A DNA stretch of 64,000 nt from RPQJ01 sp963846885 (GTDB taxonomy: Bacteria; Pseudomonadota; Gammaproteobacteria; Steroidobacterales; Steroidobacteraceae): the NCBI GenBank assembly GCA_963846885.1, contig CAWJXS010000003.1:124001-188000 (forward strand). Reading direction: 5' to 3'. Shown piece after piece: positions 26,548-35,866 of the stretch. Under the pieces are notes generated by a model. That model ran no database searches. It was not told the DNA's origin and saw only the letters and a program-made list of their open reading frames with translations. Numbering within the stretch: the stretch's first letter is position 1; each line of letters starts with the position of its first letter. The position numbers were made by a program, and so were the translations under genes.

Positions 26548-27498
26548 TCAGGCCGGGAAGAACTCGATGGGCTTGGTAGTGGTCATGACGGCCACGTCGC
26601 GCTCCTCGAACTGGAACATCTTGACCCGCGCGACGAGCTTGCGCTCGAGCTCCGGATCGCCCAACTCGCTGGAAATCACCCGGCAATCGGTGACCTGCCC
26701 CGACGGCGCGATGGTGACTTCGAGCACCACCTTGCCCTGCAGGGCCGGATTCTCCCGCAGCGCGCGGCTGTAAAGCGCGTAGATAGCCGACTTGTTCTTG
26801 TCAAAGACCAGTTCGATCTCTTCGCGGGTTCGCGCACCCTTCGCGCTCTTGCCGGTCCGCTGGGCCTCGGCGGCCCCGCTCTCTGCGGCAGCCGCGCTCA
26901 CCTTGGCCGTGGCGTGGCCCTTGAGCCCCGTCGAGCCGCCGCCGAAGCCCTTGCTGACCTCGCCGACGGCGATGCCGCCGCTGCCCGCCCCCACCTTCGC
27001 CGTGAGGATCGAGCGGTCCACGCGCGTCCGTTCGCCCGCTCCGGCGTTCAGCGCCTTGCCGTCGACATTGGCCGTCACTTCGCGATCCCGCAGGTCCGCG
27101 AGCTGATCGGACAGGGCCAGCAGGCCCGACGCCGCGGCCTTCTTGCGGGGATCGGGCCTGGGTTCGGGTTGGGCGACGGGCACGGGAACCGGGCGCTCGA
27201 CCCGGGCCTCGACCTGTGGCACCTCGACGGGCTTGGGCTGCACCACCTCGACCGGCTTGGGCGGCTCCTTGGGCCGGGGTTGCTCGAGGATGAACTCGAC
27301 GATGCGTTCGGGCACCGCGGGTGCAAACGCCTGCGTGCGCGGCGTTTCGGGCAGGAACGGGATCACGATGGAGAACCCGATGAACAGGCCCACGGCCGCA
27401 CCGAGGACGCGGCGGAAGCGGCGCTCCTCTTCGACCGAGGGCGTCCACGGCAGGTCGAAGACCCGGAAGTTCTGATTGACGACGGCTGTGCTGCTCAT
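26548..27498 (-). CDS. AgmX/PglI-type TonB-like energy-transducing protein
   Basis: A 316-residue inner-membrane anchored protein. One transmembrane segment (about 29-49, AAVGLFIGFSIVIPFL) follows a short cytoplasmic tail. A Pro/Lys-Glu-rich periplasmic spacer comes next (EQPRPKEPPKPVEVVQPKPVE). A glycine-rich linker follows. The C-terminal domain reads REEIELVFDKNKSAIYALYSRALRENPALQGKVVLEVTIAPSGQVTDCRV, the AgmX/PglI form of the TonB-like C terminus. It would couple the ExbB-ExbD motor encoded upstream to a partner across the periplasm. Last gene of the riboswitch operon, 14 bases after exbD. Convergent with the hydrolase gene. Confidence 0.85.
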   Translation of the reverse strand: MSSTAVVNQNFRVFDLPWTPSVEEERRFRRVLGAAVGLFIGFSIVIPFLPETPRTQAFAPAVPERIVEFILEQPRPKEPPKPVEVVQPKPVEVPQVEARVERPVPVPVAQPEPRPDPRKKAAASGLLALSDQLADLRDREVTANVDGKALNAGAGERTRVDRSILTAKVGAGSGGIAVGEVSKGFGGGSTGLKGHATAKVSAAAAESGAAEAQRTGKSAKGARTREEIELVFDKNKSAIYALYSRALRENPALQGKVVLEVTIAPSGQVTDCRVISSELGDPELERKLVARVKMFQFEERDVAVMTTTKPIEFFPA

Positions 27499-27512
27499 GG
27501 CGCTGGGTTCCT

Positions 27513-28025
27513 TCAGGCGCCCTTCAAGCCGGCGTACGTCTGCTCACGCTCGACCACGGCGAGCGACACTTTCGTGTACTCGGCGGCCGAACTGCTCGCG
27601 ACGATCTTGCGCAGCACCGAATACGGCAGCGACTTCTCGGCCATCACGGTGACCTCGCGATTCGCCTCCGAACCCGGCAGCAATCCCTGCGCCTGCGCGT
27701 CGAGCGCGGCTCGCAGCGGCTCGCTGACCTGCGCCTCGTTCGAGCTCAACGCCGCCACCGTGACGACGGCCTCGCCATTCACGTACAGCATGTCGCGCGT
27801 CACCGTGACGACGGTTGCCTGCCGCGGTTTCTGCTCCGAGAGCGACTGCGGAATCGAGATGTTCTTCGAGTTCGGCAGGATGTCCATGTCCGCGGCATGC
27901 ACCAGCAGGTACACGACCAGGATCGTGAGCATGTCGATCATCGGGATCAGCGCGAGCGGCCCGTGGCCTCCCCCGCTGCCGCCCTTGCCGTGGCGCGCAT
28001 GGCGCCGCATTCCAGTGCGGATCAT
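27513..28025 (-). CDS. ExbD/TolR-family proton-channel protein, second copy
   Basis: A 170-residue inner-membrane protein with the ExbD layout: a short N-terminal basic tail, then PLALIPMIDMLTILVVYLLVHA, one transmembrane helix containing the conserved Asp of the motor (MIDM) and a periplasmic domain ending LAVVEREQTYAGLKGA. It differs clearly from the upstream ExbD, so the pair may form a heteromeric stator component. It overlaps the upstream exbD stop by 4 bp (ATGA), giving translational coupling. Confidence 0.88.
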   Translation of the reverse strand: MIRTGMRRHARHGKGGSGGGHGPLALIPMIDMLTILVVYLLVHAADMDILPNSKNISIPQSLSEQKPRQATVVTVTRDMLYVNGEAVVTVAALSSNEAQVSEPLRAALDAQAQGLLPGSEANREVTVMAEKSLPYSVLRKIVASSSAAEYTKVSLAVVEREQTYAGLKGA

Positions 28026-28534
28026 GTCGGTGCATCTCCCAGTGCGATCTGCGGGAACAGCGTCTCGCGCGACACCTTGCCGCCCGCGACCGTCTGCTTC
28101 ACCCGCGCGGCGTCCATCACCTGCACGATCGTGTCGTAGTCCACGTCCTGCGCGACCAGCAGCGTCGCGTTGCTCACGTCGGGCACCTTCACCTTGAGCG
28201 CGGCGAGGTACTCGGTGAGCCGGACCACGTCCTGCCCGTTCGCGACGGCCGGAATCGTCTCGAGCACGCCCTGGTTGCGATCAGCGACCTCGATCCCCGA
28301 CTTGCGCAGGATCAGTTCGAGTTCGAAGCGCGGCGTATCCGTGGCGGCCTGCGTCCCCGGTCCGGGCAGGTTCACCTCGAGCACGCTCGTCTTCGAGAAC
28401 ACGGCCGTGAAGATGAGGAAAAACGTGAGGATGACCATCACGTCCAGCATCGGCACGATCGTCAGGTCGTTGCGGCCGCGGTAGCGCGCATGGTTGCGCT
28501 GCTGCCGCCGGGCCAGGGGCGAACCCTTCCTCAT
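28022..28534 (-). CDS. exbD: ExbD/TolR-family proton-channel protein, first copy
   Basis: A 170-residue protein: basic N terminus (MRKGSPLARRQQRNHARYRGR), a single transmembrane helix beginning NDLTIVPMLDVMVILTFFLIF with the motor Asp in MLDV, and a periplasmic domain (VLEVNLPGPGTQ...DYDTIVQVMDAARVKQTVAGGKVSRETLF) that matches the ExbD/TolR fold. The ATG at 28534 was chosen because it overlaps the exbB stop by 4 bp; the longer in-frame extension to 28726 lies in exbB. It would bind peptidoglycan or the AgmX-like protein. Confidence 0.9.
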   Translation of the reverse strand: MRKGSPLARRQQRNHARYRGRNDLTIVPMLDVMVILTFFLIFTAVFSKTSVLEVNLPGPGTQAATDTPRFELELILRKSGIEVADRNQGVLETIPAVANGQDVVRLTEYLAALKVKVPDVSNATLLVAQDVDYDTIVQVMDAARVKQTVAGGKVSRETLFPQIALGDAPT

Positions 28535-29262
28535 GCGCGTGCAGCCTCGCGGGCAGGCGCCTCCGCCGTGCGTGACGGGGCAACCTGTCGTGCTGCCGGG
28601 GCCGCTGCCGCGACGGGGCGCGGCGCCTGGGCACGACGCTCGACCACCGTATTCAGGAACTTGATCGACGCCACTTCGAGGCTGTCGACGAGTTCCGTCG
28701 TCTTGGTCTCGAGGTACATGTGGCACAGCAACAGGGTGATCGCGAGCGCGAGGCCGAGCGCCGTGTTGTTCATGGCCACCGAGATGCTCGCCGAGAGCAT
28801 GCTGGCCTTCTCGGCCGGATTCACCGCGGCGACCGCGGCGAACGCCTGGATCAGGCCGATGACGGTGCCGAGCAGGCCCATCAGCATGCCGATGTTGGCC
28901 AGCGTCGACAGGTAGTGCGTGCGCTTCTCGAGGCGCGGGATGACTTCGATCAGGCTTTCTTCCATGGCCTTCTCGATGTCGTCACGACGACGGGCCGTGG
29001 CGATGCGCGACATGCCGTAGCGCATGATCGTCGACAGCGCAGAGTCGGTCTTCTCGGCGACTTCCATCGCCTTGCGGAAGTTGCCGGCCTGGATCAGCGG
29101 CGACAGCTCCGCCCAGAGGCGGCGATTACCCGCCGATACGCGGGTGAGATAGATGAAGCGCTCGACGGCGACGACGAGGCCGATCACGAAGACGGCTGCG
29201 ATCGGGTAGAGGAAGGCTCCACCCTGCTTGAAGAAATTGACGATCAGGTCGATGGTGCTCAT
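28531..29262 (-). CDS. exbB: MotA/TolQ/ExbB-family proton channel protein
   Basis: A 243-residue inner-membrane channel subunit. Three hydrophobic segments are visible: LYPIAAVFVIGLVVAVERFIYL (about 17-38), LANIGMLMGLLGTVIGLIQAF (about 115-135) and NNTALGLALAITLLLCHMYL (about 160-180), with the cytoplasmic loop RRRDDIEKAMEESLIEVIPRLEKRTHYL between. This is the TolQ/ExbB plan. The C-terminal 45 residues are Ala/Pro/Arg-rich and unusual for the family. The start at 29262 overlaps the upstream stop codon by 4 bp. With the two ExbDs it forms a pmf-driven motor. Confidence 0.92.
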   Translation of the reverse strand: MSTIDLIVNFFKQGGAFLYPIAAVFVIGLVVAVERFIYLTRVSAGNRRLWAELSPLIQAGNFRKAMEVAEKTDSALSTIMRYGMSRIATARRRDDIEKAMEESLIEVIPRLEKRTHYLSTLANIGMLMGLLGTVIGLIQAFAAVAAVNPAEKASMLSASISVAMNNTALGLALAITLLLCHMYLETKTTELVDSLEVASIKFLNTVVERRAQAPRPVAAAAPAARQVAPSRTAEAPAREAARA

Positions 29263-29627
29263 TGCGGGCTTGCTCCGGGGACGGGGACTGGGGAAGCGGT
29301 GGCCACCGGCGACGCCAGGTCGCGGTAGTAGTTGATTTCGCGACGGAATTCGTCGCGGTCGAGCGGCGCGAGCAGCTCGTCGATCAGGCTGCCGAGCGGG
29401 CGATCGGGACCGCCCGGGGGTTCCGCGGCTTTCCACGGCACGATGCTCATCACCTTGGGCAGCTCGCGATTGCCGGTGATGGCCGTGGCGTCGAGGTTGA
29501 GTCGATCGACCGCCTTCGAGTTCGCGGCCGTCGTCGACGCAGGATCAGCGCCCAGGACGACCGTCGCCGGTACGCCGACCAGCGTCAAGGCGACGCAGGC
29601 GGCATGCAACAGGTTCAGCTTGCTCAC
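29259..29627 (-). CDS. Small exported protein in the Exb operon (122 aa)
   Basis: A 122-residue protein with a signal peptide (GTG start, then SKLNLLHAACVALTLVGVPATVVLGADPAS). The mature part has LDATAITGNRELPKVMSIVPWKAAEPPGGPDRPLGSLIDELLAPLDRDEFRREINYYRDL and a Pro-rich tail. Start GTG overlaps the TPR stop (GTGA) and its stop overlaps the exbB start (ATGA), so it is translated between them. No family is recognised; conserved tightly coupled position suggests a motor accessory. Confidence 0.65.
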   Translation of the reverse strand: MSKLNLLHAACVALTLVGVPATVVLGADPASTTAANSKAVDRLNLDATAITGNRELPKVMSIVPWKAAEPPGGPDRPLGSLIDELLAPLDRDEFRREINYYRDLASPVATASPVPVPGASPQ

Positions 29628-32600
29628 TGCGATGCCTCCGCTGTGCGAGTCACGGCGGCGAGCCGCGACTTGAGTTCGACCAGCCACGCCGTCACTTCCT
29701 TGTCCGCGCCTTGCGTCAGCAACTGGTAGCGCTCGAAGTGCGGCAGCGCAGCCGCGGGATCGTCCAGGTAAAGGTCCTGCAGGATCGCGAGATTGCGCTC
29801 GGCGTCTGCAAAGCCGGGGTCGAGCGCAAGCGCGCGTTCATAGGCCGCTTTGGCCTCCGCAAATTGCCCCGCCTTGCGCTGCTGCACGCCCTGCTTGTTC
29901 TGCACGGCCGGATCGGCCTCGGGCGGCAGAGCGACCTGGCCTGCCACCAGCGCAACGGGGTCTGCGGCAATCTCGGTGCGCGCGTAACGGGCCGGCTTCA
30001 GCTGCGCGAGCTCCGCGTAGCTCTTCTGCACCCACTCGTCGTACAGGCCCTGCGCCGCAAGGCGCGCGTTGCGCTCGTGAATGCCGATGGCCTTTTCCTC
30101 GAACGGAAAAGCCTGCTCCTCGAGCAGCACGTCGTATTGCTCGAGCTCTTCGGCATCGAGGTTGCGCGGCCGGTCCGACTCGAGCAGCGCCTTGCCCAGG
30201 TCGCGATAGAGATCGGCCATCGCGAACACGGATGCGGTCGTGACCTGGGCGACGCCGTACTCTTCCGCACGGCCGTAGCCGCTGAGCGCAGCCTCCAAAG
30301 CCTTGCGCTTGGCCGCGAACGACTTCTCGAGCGGCAACGCCAGCCGGATGCCGCGCGCTGCCGTATCGAGCGGACGCGCGAGCTCCAGCGCAGCCGTCGC
30401 CGCGAGATACTTCGTGCGGTCGGACCGCTCGGCGCCCGCCGCACGGTCGGCCACGATGATGTCTTCGAGCCAGCGCGTGCGACCGGCCGCGTCGCCAGCA
30501 TCGCGCGCCATGTCGGCCAGTGCCTGGCGCGCGTCGAGCGCGGGTCCCGCTGGCACCGGATAGCGCTGCACGTAACTGGTGTACACGCGCGCCGCGGCGA
30601 TCCGATCGCCTGCAGCCGTCTGCAGTTCCGCCGCCTGCCACAGCGCCGCGCGGCGCACTTCCGGGTCTTCGGTCGCGCGTGCCGCGACACGTTCGAACTC
30701 GGCCGCTGCCTTGGCCGACTGCCCGGATTCGACGTAAGCCACGGCCAGCTTGCGATCGACGTCGGCCGCAAGTTCATGCGCGGGATACGTGGCACGGAAA
30801 CTTTCGAGGACGGCGGCCGCAGCCGTCCACTGCTTGTCGGCGAGCAGCAGCGTGGCGGCGTCGAATTCGGCCTTGGCGCGGATCGGCGACGCGGGCGCGA
30901 CCGCCGCGACACGCAGGAAGTCCTGGACGGCCCCGGCAGTATCGCCTGCCGCCTGCCGCACCTCGGCCTGGCGGTAAACCGCCGCAGCCTGGCGCTCGAC
31001 AGCCTCCGCGTGCGGCGCACCACCCGCGGGCGTGCGCGCCACGATCTCGCCATACGCCCGTTCGGCCTCGGCATAGCGCGACGAATCGAAATAGGTGTGT
31101 GCGAGCACCGTCCAGGCGACCAACTGCTGTGCTGCGTCCGCGCGCGGCCCCAGGGCCAGCACGCTCTGCGCCACGGTCTCGGCCCGCTGCCGGTCGCCGA
31201 GGTCGAACAACTGCTTGGTGGTGCGCGTCAACACGCCCGGCGTCTCGACGTGTTCGGGGAACGTCGCGGCAAACTTCAGCGCGGATTCGATGGCGCGCTG
31301 GCGCAGGACCGGACGTTCGGCTGCGGGCAAGGTCGCCTCGGCTTGTTCGAGCGCGACCAGCGCGGCATACCCGGCACGCCCAGCTTCGGGTGCATCCTGG
31401 TAGCCGTAGGCAGCTTGCTCGTACTCGTCCGCTGCCTCGACGAACCGCGCGCCGTCGAGCAGCAGGTCTGCGAGCAGCAGCCGGGTCGCGGGCGCCTGTG
31501 CCGTTGCGTCGAAGCCGGCCAGGTATTCTCGATACCAGCGCACGGCTGCGTCGCGATGCGCTTCGCCGTCCTTCTTCTGCGCCAGGGCGTGTTCGTGCTG
31601 CGCGAGGTCGAGCAGGTTGGCCTGCACCGCCGCGGCTGACCTGCGGGTCGAGTTTGCCGGCGCGCGCGGTCCAGTAGGCGCTGCGCGGACCGTAGAGTTC
31701 CACCAGTTCCTGCTTCGACTCGAGCACCAGCGCGGTGAAGCCCGCCTTGCCGTAGGCTTCCGTCGCCTTGCCGAGCAGCAGCGGCGCGACGGGATCAAGC
31801 GGCTGGCGCCGTGCGAAGGAACGGTACACTTCGGCGCCGTCCTGGAAGCGTTCCTTCTCGACGTACAGGTCGCCGAGCGCGCTGTACAGCCGCGCCTCGT
31901 AGGGAGCCGGCCCACGTTCCGACAGTGCGGCCTGCAACGACTGAGCGCCCTCGTCTGCCGCGAACATGAGGCTGAGCGCGCGCAACGCGTCGTCCGACAA
32001 CTCCACCTGCGGCCGCGAAAGCTGGTTGGCGTCCCGCAACTGGCCGTCCTGCACCAGCACGGTGTCGAGCAGCGCAAGAAAGTCACGACTGCTCGCGGCG
32101 TCATCGCCGAGCTTGAACTGCGACCAGCCACGCTTGTACAGCGACTGCTCGAAGAACGCACTGCCTGGGCCGATCGCAAGCACGGCACCGTAGGCCTCGC
32201 TGGCGTCGGCGTAGCGCCGCGCGCTGAAAAACGCTTCGCCGCGGCGAAACTGCGCCTCGTCGGCATGCGCGCCCTGCGGATGCCGCGCGACGAGCTCGTC
32301 GAGGGCGGCCTGCGCGGCTGCCACGTCGCCGGCCAGCTCCGATGCGCGCGCCAACTGGTAGAGGGCGGCATCACGCGCGGCGTAGTCAGGATAGTCGCGC
32401 AGGAGTTCCTGGTAGGCAGCGACTGCGTCGCGGGCCTTCGCCAGTGCGGCAGGATCCGTAACGTCGCCCGTGGCGCTGAGGTTCGCGGCTTGTTCGAGGC
32501 GCAGGTCGCCGAGGCGGCGCAACGCTTGCGCCTTCAACGCGGGATCCGCATCCGCGATCTGCAGGAAGGCTGCGTAGCTGTTCGCGGCATCGTCAGGTGC

Positions 32601-32756
32601 GGCCTGCACCGGCACCGCGCGATCCACCGGCGCGCTGCGCGTCGCGAGCGCACCCAGGGTCGAGGATTCCTTCTTGCGCGCGCTCTCGGCGCTGCCCGAC
32701 CACGCAGTGACGAGCAGGCCGGTCAGCGCCAGGGTCAGCAGCCGGGATGCGTTCAT
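29624..32756 (-). CDS. Large tetratricopeptide-repeat periplasmic protein, one frame break
   Basis: A signal peptide (MNASRLLTLALTGLLVTAWSGSA) leads many TPR units, for instance YAAFLQIADADPALKAQALRRLGDLRLEQA, AAYQELLRDYPDYAARDAALYQLARASELAGD and YERALALDPGFADAERNLAILQDLYL near the C terminus. The frame shifts once near 31637, between LDPQVS and AAAVQANLLDLAQHEHALAQ. Removing one base gives 1043 residues. It overlaps both neighbours by 4 bp. TPR proteins of this size serve as scaffolds, and here one would link the Exb motor or the heme proteins. Similar to those annotated as 'TPR component of TonB system'. Confidence 0.8.
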
Positions 32757-34642
32757 CGCCCGCCCCCGCTGCCGGCGCCGTCGTACAGGGACGCGAGTGC
32801 AAACTGCGCCTGCGTCGAATAGCTGCCGAGCCGCTTCTGCTGCGCCTTGAGTTCGGCGATCGCGATGCCGGCCAGGGCGCGTTCCTGCGCCAGGGCGGTC
32901 GCGTCGATCTGTGGCGCGATGCGTGCGACACGGTCCGCCAGCTCGGCCACGCGTCCCGCGAATTCCTGCGTGTTGCGCGGTACCAGTTCACCCGCGCTGC
33001 CAAGTGCGCCAAGGCGGGTCTCCGTTTCGGCCAGGGCAGCCTGCGTCTGCCGCAAGTCGCGCCGCACCTGCGCGGCGCGCACCTTGTAGGCAGCATCCAG
33101 TTCCCACTCGAGGACGCCGCGCAGCAACCGGGCCCGGGTCGCGAACTCATCGCGGCGCGCCCCGGCGGGCATTGCCGCCACCGTCGCGTCGATGCGATCC
33201 AGTGCCTGCCACTGCACGGACTGTGCCGGCGATGCGAGCGCTGCCACGTCGCGGGCCGCTTCGACCTGCGCAAAGCGCTCCATCAGTTCCTGGCTCCGCG
33301 CCTTGAACGTGTCGATATCGGTGGCCGCCAGGGCGTCCTGCCGCCGCGGCTCGCGCTGGGAAGCCGCGAGTTCCCGCGCCTCGATCATCGCGCCGAAGGC
33401 CTCGAGCGACTCGGTCCAGCGGTCGAGATTGGCCTGCATCAAGCGCAGGTCGCGGTAATTCTTGAGACCTTCCTGGAATTCGTGCGACGCCAGCAAGTGA
33501 TAGAGGTAGCGGGTGTGCGGCGCATCGGGCAGTTTCTCCAGCTGCCAGAACCAACCCGGGCGTTCGCCCGCTGGCATCGCCGCGAGGATCGAATCGAGAA
33601 ATCCGCCGGCCTCGATGGCGCCGATCGACTCATCGAGACGTCGCGACTCGCGGCTGAACGCGTCGACAGCCGAGCGATAGTGCTGCGAGGCCTGCCCGTT
33701 CGAGGCCAGCTTGACGTAGGCATAGGGCACGGCGATCAGGGCTTCCTGGACCGGCGCGTCCATGACCGGGCGTCGCTGCAGCTCGAGCCACGGCACCAGC
33801 GCGCGGTCGGGTCGATTGGCATTGGTCTCGGCCCAGCCCAGCGCCAGCAGCGCCTTGTTGGTGAAGGGGCCGTCGAGACGCACACGGCTCAGCACAGCCG
33901 CTGGCTCGTCGCCGCCCTGTTGCTGCAGCAGCGCAAAACCCAGCGCCAGGTTGGCACGGTCGCGCAGCGCAGCCTGTTCCTCGTTGCGGGCTTCCATCGT
34001 GCCCACCTGTTCCAGGAACTGGCGGCCACGCGCCGTCTCTCCGGCTCGCACCAGGGCCACGCCGAGGTTGAAACGGGCGAAGTTCGACCAGCCGCTGGTG
34101 TCCGGCCAGGCTTCGAGGCGCGCTGCGGCCGCAGCATACTGACCGAGGCTCATCAGCACGTTCGCCTCGAGCAGGCGGCGCTCGGGTTCGAGCTTGCCGG
34201 CGAGCGGCTGCTGGATGAACCCGAGGTTGCGCAGCGCCGCTTCATGGTATCCGCGCTGGTAGTTGATGCGCGCGAGGTAGAAACGCGCGCGGTCGCGCAC
34301 GGCAGGCGCGACCGGTCCCGCCAGCAAGCCGTCGAAGATGCGCTCGGCTTCCACATGCAGGCCGAGCGAGAGATAAAGTCCGCCCGCCAGCAGGTCGGCT
34401 TCAGCGGCATGATGCTCGAGCCGACCGAAATCGCTGTTGGCCTCGAGGCGCACGATCGATTCGAAGTAATCGTCCTGGAAGAAGTGGAACAGGACGTCGC
34501 CGTAGTCGAGGTCGCGAATCGTCGTCGCCGCCGGTGCGTCGCGCGCCGTCTCTGCAGCGTGCACGGTCCACGCCGCGGCAGCGCCCAGCACCAGCGCGAT
34601 GCAGAGCGCATAGAGACGGAGGGTGGCGCGACGTTGCAGCAT
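32753..34642 (-). CDS. Tetratricopeptide-repeat exported protein
   Basis: A 629-residue protein with a signal peptide (RLYALCIALVLGAAAAWTVHA). Residues about 50-280 carry TPR-like pairs, such as FHFFQDDYFESIVRLEANSDFG, AEADLLAGGLYLSLGLHVEAERIF and RARFYLARINYQRGYHEAALRNLGFI. The middle has GWFWQLEKLPDAPHTRYLYHLLASHEFQEGLKNYRDLR, and the C-terminal 200 residues are long charged helices likely to form a coiled coil. The start ATG at 34642 lies 29 bases after the previous gene and its stop overlaps the next start by 4 bp. Role inferred only from the operon. Confidence 0.75.
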   Translation of the reverse strand: MLQRRATLRLYALCIALVLGAAAAWTVHAAETARDAPAATTIRDLDYGDVLFHFFQDDYFESIVRLEANSDFGRLEHHAAEADLLAGGLYLSLGLHVEAERIFDGLLAGPVAPAVRDRARFYLARINYQRGYHEAALRNLGFIQQPLAGKLEPERRLLEANVLMSLGQYAAAAARLEAWPDTSGWSNFARFNLGVALVRAGETARGRQFLEQVGTMEARNEEQAALRDRANLALGFALLQQQGGDEPAAVLSRVRLDGPFTNKALLALGWAETNANRPDRALVPWLELQRRPVMDAPVQEALIAVPYAYVKLASNGQASQHYRSAVDAFSRESRRLDESIGAIEAGGFLDSILAAMPAGERPGWFWQLEKLPDAPHTRYLYHLLASHEFQEGLKNYRDLRLMQANLDRWTESLEAFGAMIEARELAASQREPRRQDALAATDIDTFKARSQELMERFAQVEAARDVAALASPAQSVQWQALDRIDATVAAMPAGARRDEFATRARLLRGVLEWELDAAYKVRAAQVRRDLRQTQAALAETETRLGALGSAGELVPRNTQEFAGRVAELADRVARIAPQIDATALAQERALAGIAIAELKAQQKRLGSYSTQAQFALASLYDGAGSGGGR

Positions 34643-34671
34643 GGCTCAGCGTGCGTGGCGAGGCGCGCGCC

Positions 34672-35238
34672 TCACTCCCACTGCCGCACGACGAATTCGG
34701 GCTGCAGCGAAGCCTCGCGGTCGCTGATCCGCAACTCGACGTACTTGGCACCGACGGTCTTGTCGACCTGCAGCGTCGTGCCGCGACGGTAATCGCGGTC
34801 GTGCGGGCCCTTGCCCGTGAAGAACGCGACGATTTCGTGGCTGCCGGCCTTCAGGTTGCCGAGATAAAGCTTCTGCACGCCGCCACGATGCAACGCCTGC
34901 ACCTCGCGCTCGGTATAGAGATAGTTGGCGACCTCCTTGTCGTCCACCTTCAACGTCACCGAATCGAGCGCGAAGAACGTGCCGACGTCCACCGACAGGA
35001 AGACGGCCACTTGCGTGCTGGCCGGATAGAGCAGCTCTTCCTCGAGCTTGAACAGGTCGCGGTTCAGTTCGATCAGCTGCTTCTTGAGCACCTGCACGTC
35101 CTGGTCGACCGTCTTGAGGCCGTCCGCGCCGGCTTCCGACGACTGCGCCGGGAAGGGCGCGACGAGCAGCGTGCAGGCAGCGAGCAGCAGCGCCCGATGC
35201 GCCGTGCGTACGAAAGCAAAGAAGCGATTCGGTTGCAT
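34672..35238 (-). CDS. Exported coiled-coil protein of unknown function (188 aa)
   Basis: A 188-residue protein with a signal peptide (about 1-34, ending PFPAQSSEA). A coiled-coil segment follows at about 40-70 (DGLKTVDQDVQVLKKQLIELNRDLFKLEEELLY). The rest is a beta-rich domain: TQVAVFLSVDVGTFFALDSVTLKVDDKEVANYLYTEREVQALHRGGVQKLYLGNLKAGSHEIVAFFTGKGP. This resembles a small immunoglobulin-like fold. GGAG precedes the ATG at a workable distance. It is second in the riboswitch operon, 15 bases after the redoxin gene. Family not named with confidence. Confidence 0.6.
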   Translation of the reverse strand: MQPNRFFAFVRTAHRALLLAACTLLVAPFPAQSSEAGADGLKTVDQDVQVLKKQLIELNRDLFKLEEELLYPASTQVAVFLSVDVGTFFALDSVTLKVDDKEVANYLYTEREVQALHRGGVQKLYLGNLKAGSHEIVAFFTGKGPHDRDYRRGTTLQVDKTVGAKYVELRISDREASLQPEFVVRQWE

Positions 35239-35253
35239 GCGGGCGATGCTCCG

Positions 35254-35775
35254 TCAGTCCTGGCGCAGGCGATTGAGTTGCGGGGTGAGTTCGGCAAGGT
35301 TCGGCGCGACGCCGGACCATGACGCACGGATGGTGCCGTCGGCGTCGAGCAGCAAGGTGAGTGGCAGCCTGGCGACGTCGTACGTGCGGGCTACCGCCTG
35401 CCCGGTGTCCACGAGCGTGGCTGACTGCAGGCGCAGCGACTGCGCGACAGCGCTGGCACGCTCCGCGTTGCCGTCCAGATTGATGCCGAGCACGGGGGTC
35501 GATGACTGGGCGCCGAGCTCGTCGAGACTGGCCGCCGACTCGCGGCAGGGTCCACACCAGCTGGCCCAGAAATGCACGATGACCGGCTCGCCGCGGTACT
35601 CGGACAACCGCAGGTTGCGGCCGTCGATGGCCTTCAAGGCGAAGTCAGGAGCGGAGGAATTGAGCGCAGGCGGAGCGGCGAACGCGGGCACGGCGACGAG
35701 CGCGGCGGTTGCCGCGGCCATCCATGTGCGTAGCACCCCCGTCGGGGCACCGATGTCGAGTGTCCTGCGTTGCAC
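35254..35775 (-). CDS. TlpA-like thioredoxin-fold protein, first gene of the riboswitch operon
   Basis: A protein of up to 173 residues, exported by an N-terminal hydrophobic segment (AAATAALVAVPAFAA). The thioredoxin-like fold has the active site WASWCGPCRES with Cys74 and Cys77 (numbered from the GTG at 35775), preceded by SAPDFALKAIDGRNLRLSEYRGEPVIVHF, and a cis-Pro loop in RLPLTLLLDADG. The start is uncertain: GTG at 35775 abuts the riboswitch; a later GTG 13 codons in or an ATG 18 codons in would also leave the signal peptide. It may reduce apocytochrome cysteines in the periplasm for the heme proteins encoded nearby. Confidence 0.85.
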   Translation of the reverse strand: MQRRTLDIGAPTGVLRTWMAAATAALVAVPAFAAPPALNSSAPDFALKAIDGRNLRLSEYRGEPVIVHFWASWCGPCRESAASLDELGAQSSTPVLGINLDGNAERASAVAQSLRLQSATLVDTGQAVARTYDVARLPLTLLLDADGTIRASWSGVAPNLAELTPQLNRLRQD

Positions 35776-35849
35776 CTGGCAACCCCGCTGTCATGGGAAT
35801 GTCCCGAAGACCGGTGGCTTTGCGTCCCCGCCTTTCGGCGGGTTTGCCC
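35776..35849 (-). promoter_or_regulatory. Cyclic-di-GMP-I (GEMM) riboswitch
   Basis: Read on the minus strand, the element begins AGGGCAAACC, the same 10-base segment as in the Vibrio cholerae Vc2 aptamer, including the guanine that contacts c-di-GMP. It continues with a P1b hairpin capped by a GAAA tetraloop (CCCGCC-GAAA-GGCGGG). The invariant GGGACGCAAAGCC follows, then a second helix containing ACCGG, and AGCGGGGUUGCC. P1 pairs GGCAA (35848-35844) with UUGCC (35782-35778). An alternative hairpin GTTGC-CAGGT-GCAAC (35783-35769) would overlap the 3' P1 strand and the GTG start, a possible expression platform. It controls the Exb/TPR operon. Confidence 0.92.
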
Positions 35850-35866
35850 TTTTTCAGTCAGCGTGC

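Noticed and set aside
35776..35849. cGAMP-selective (GEMM-Ib) variant
   Set aside because: The segment AGGGCAAACC matches the c-di-GMP-type Vc2 aptamer at the specificity guanine as I recall it, rather than the adenine of cGAMP variants.
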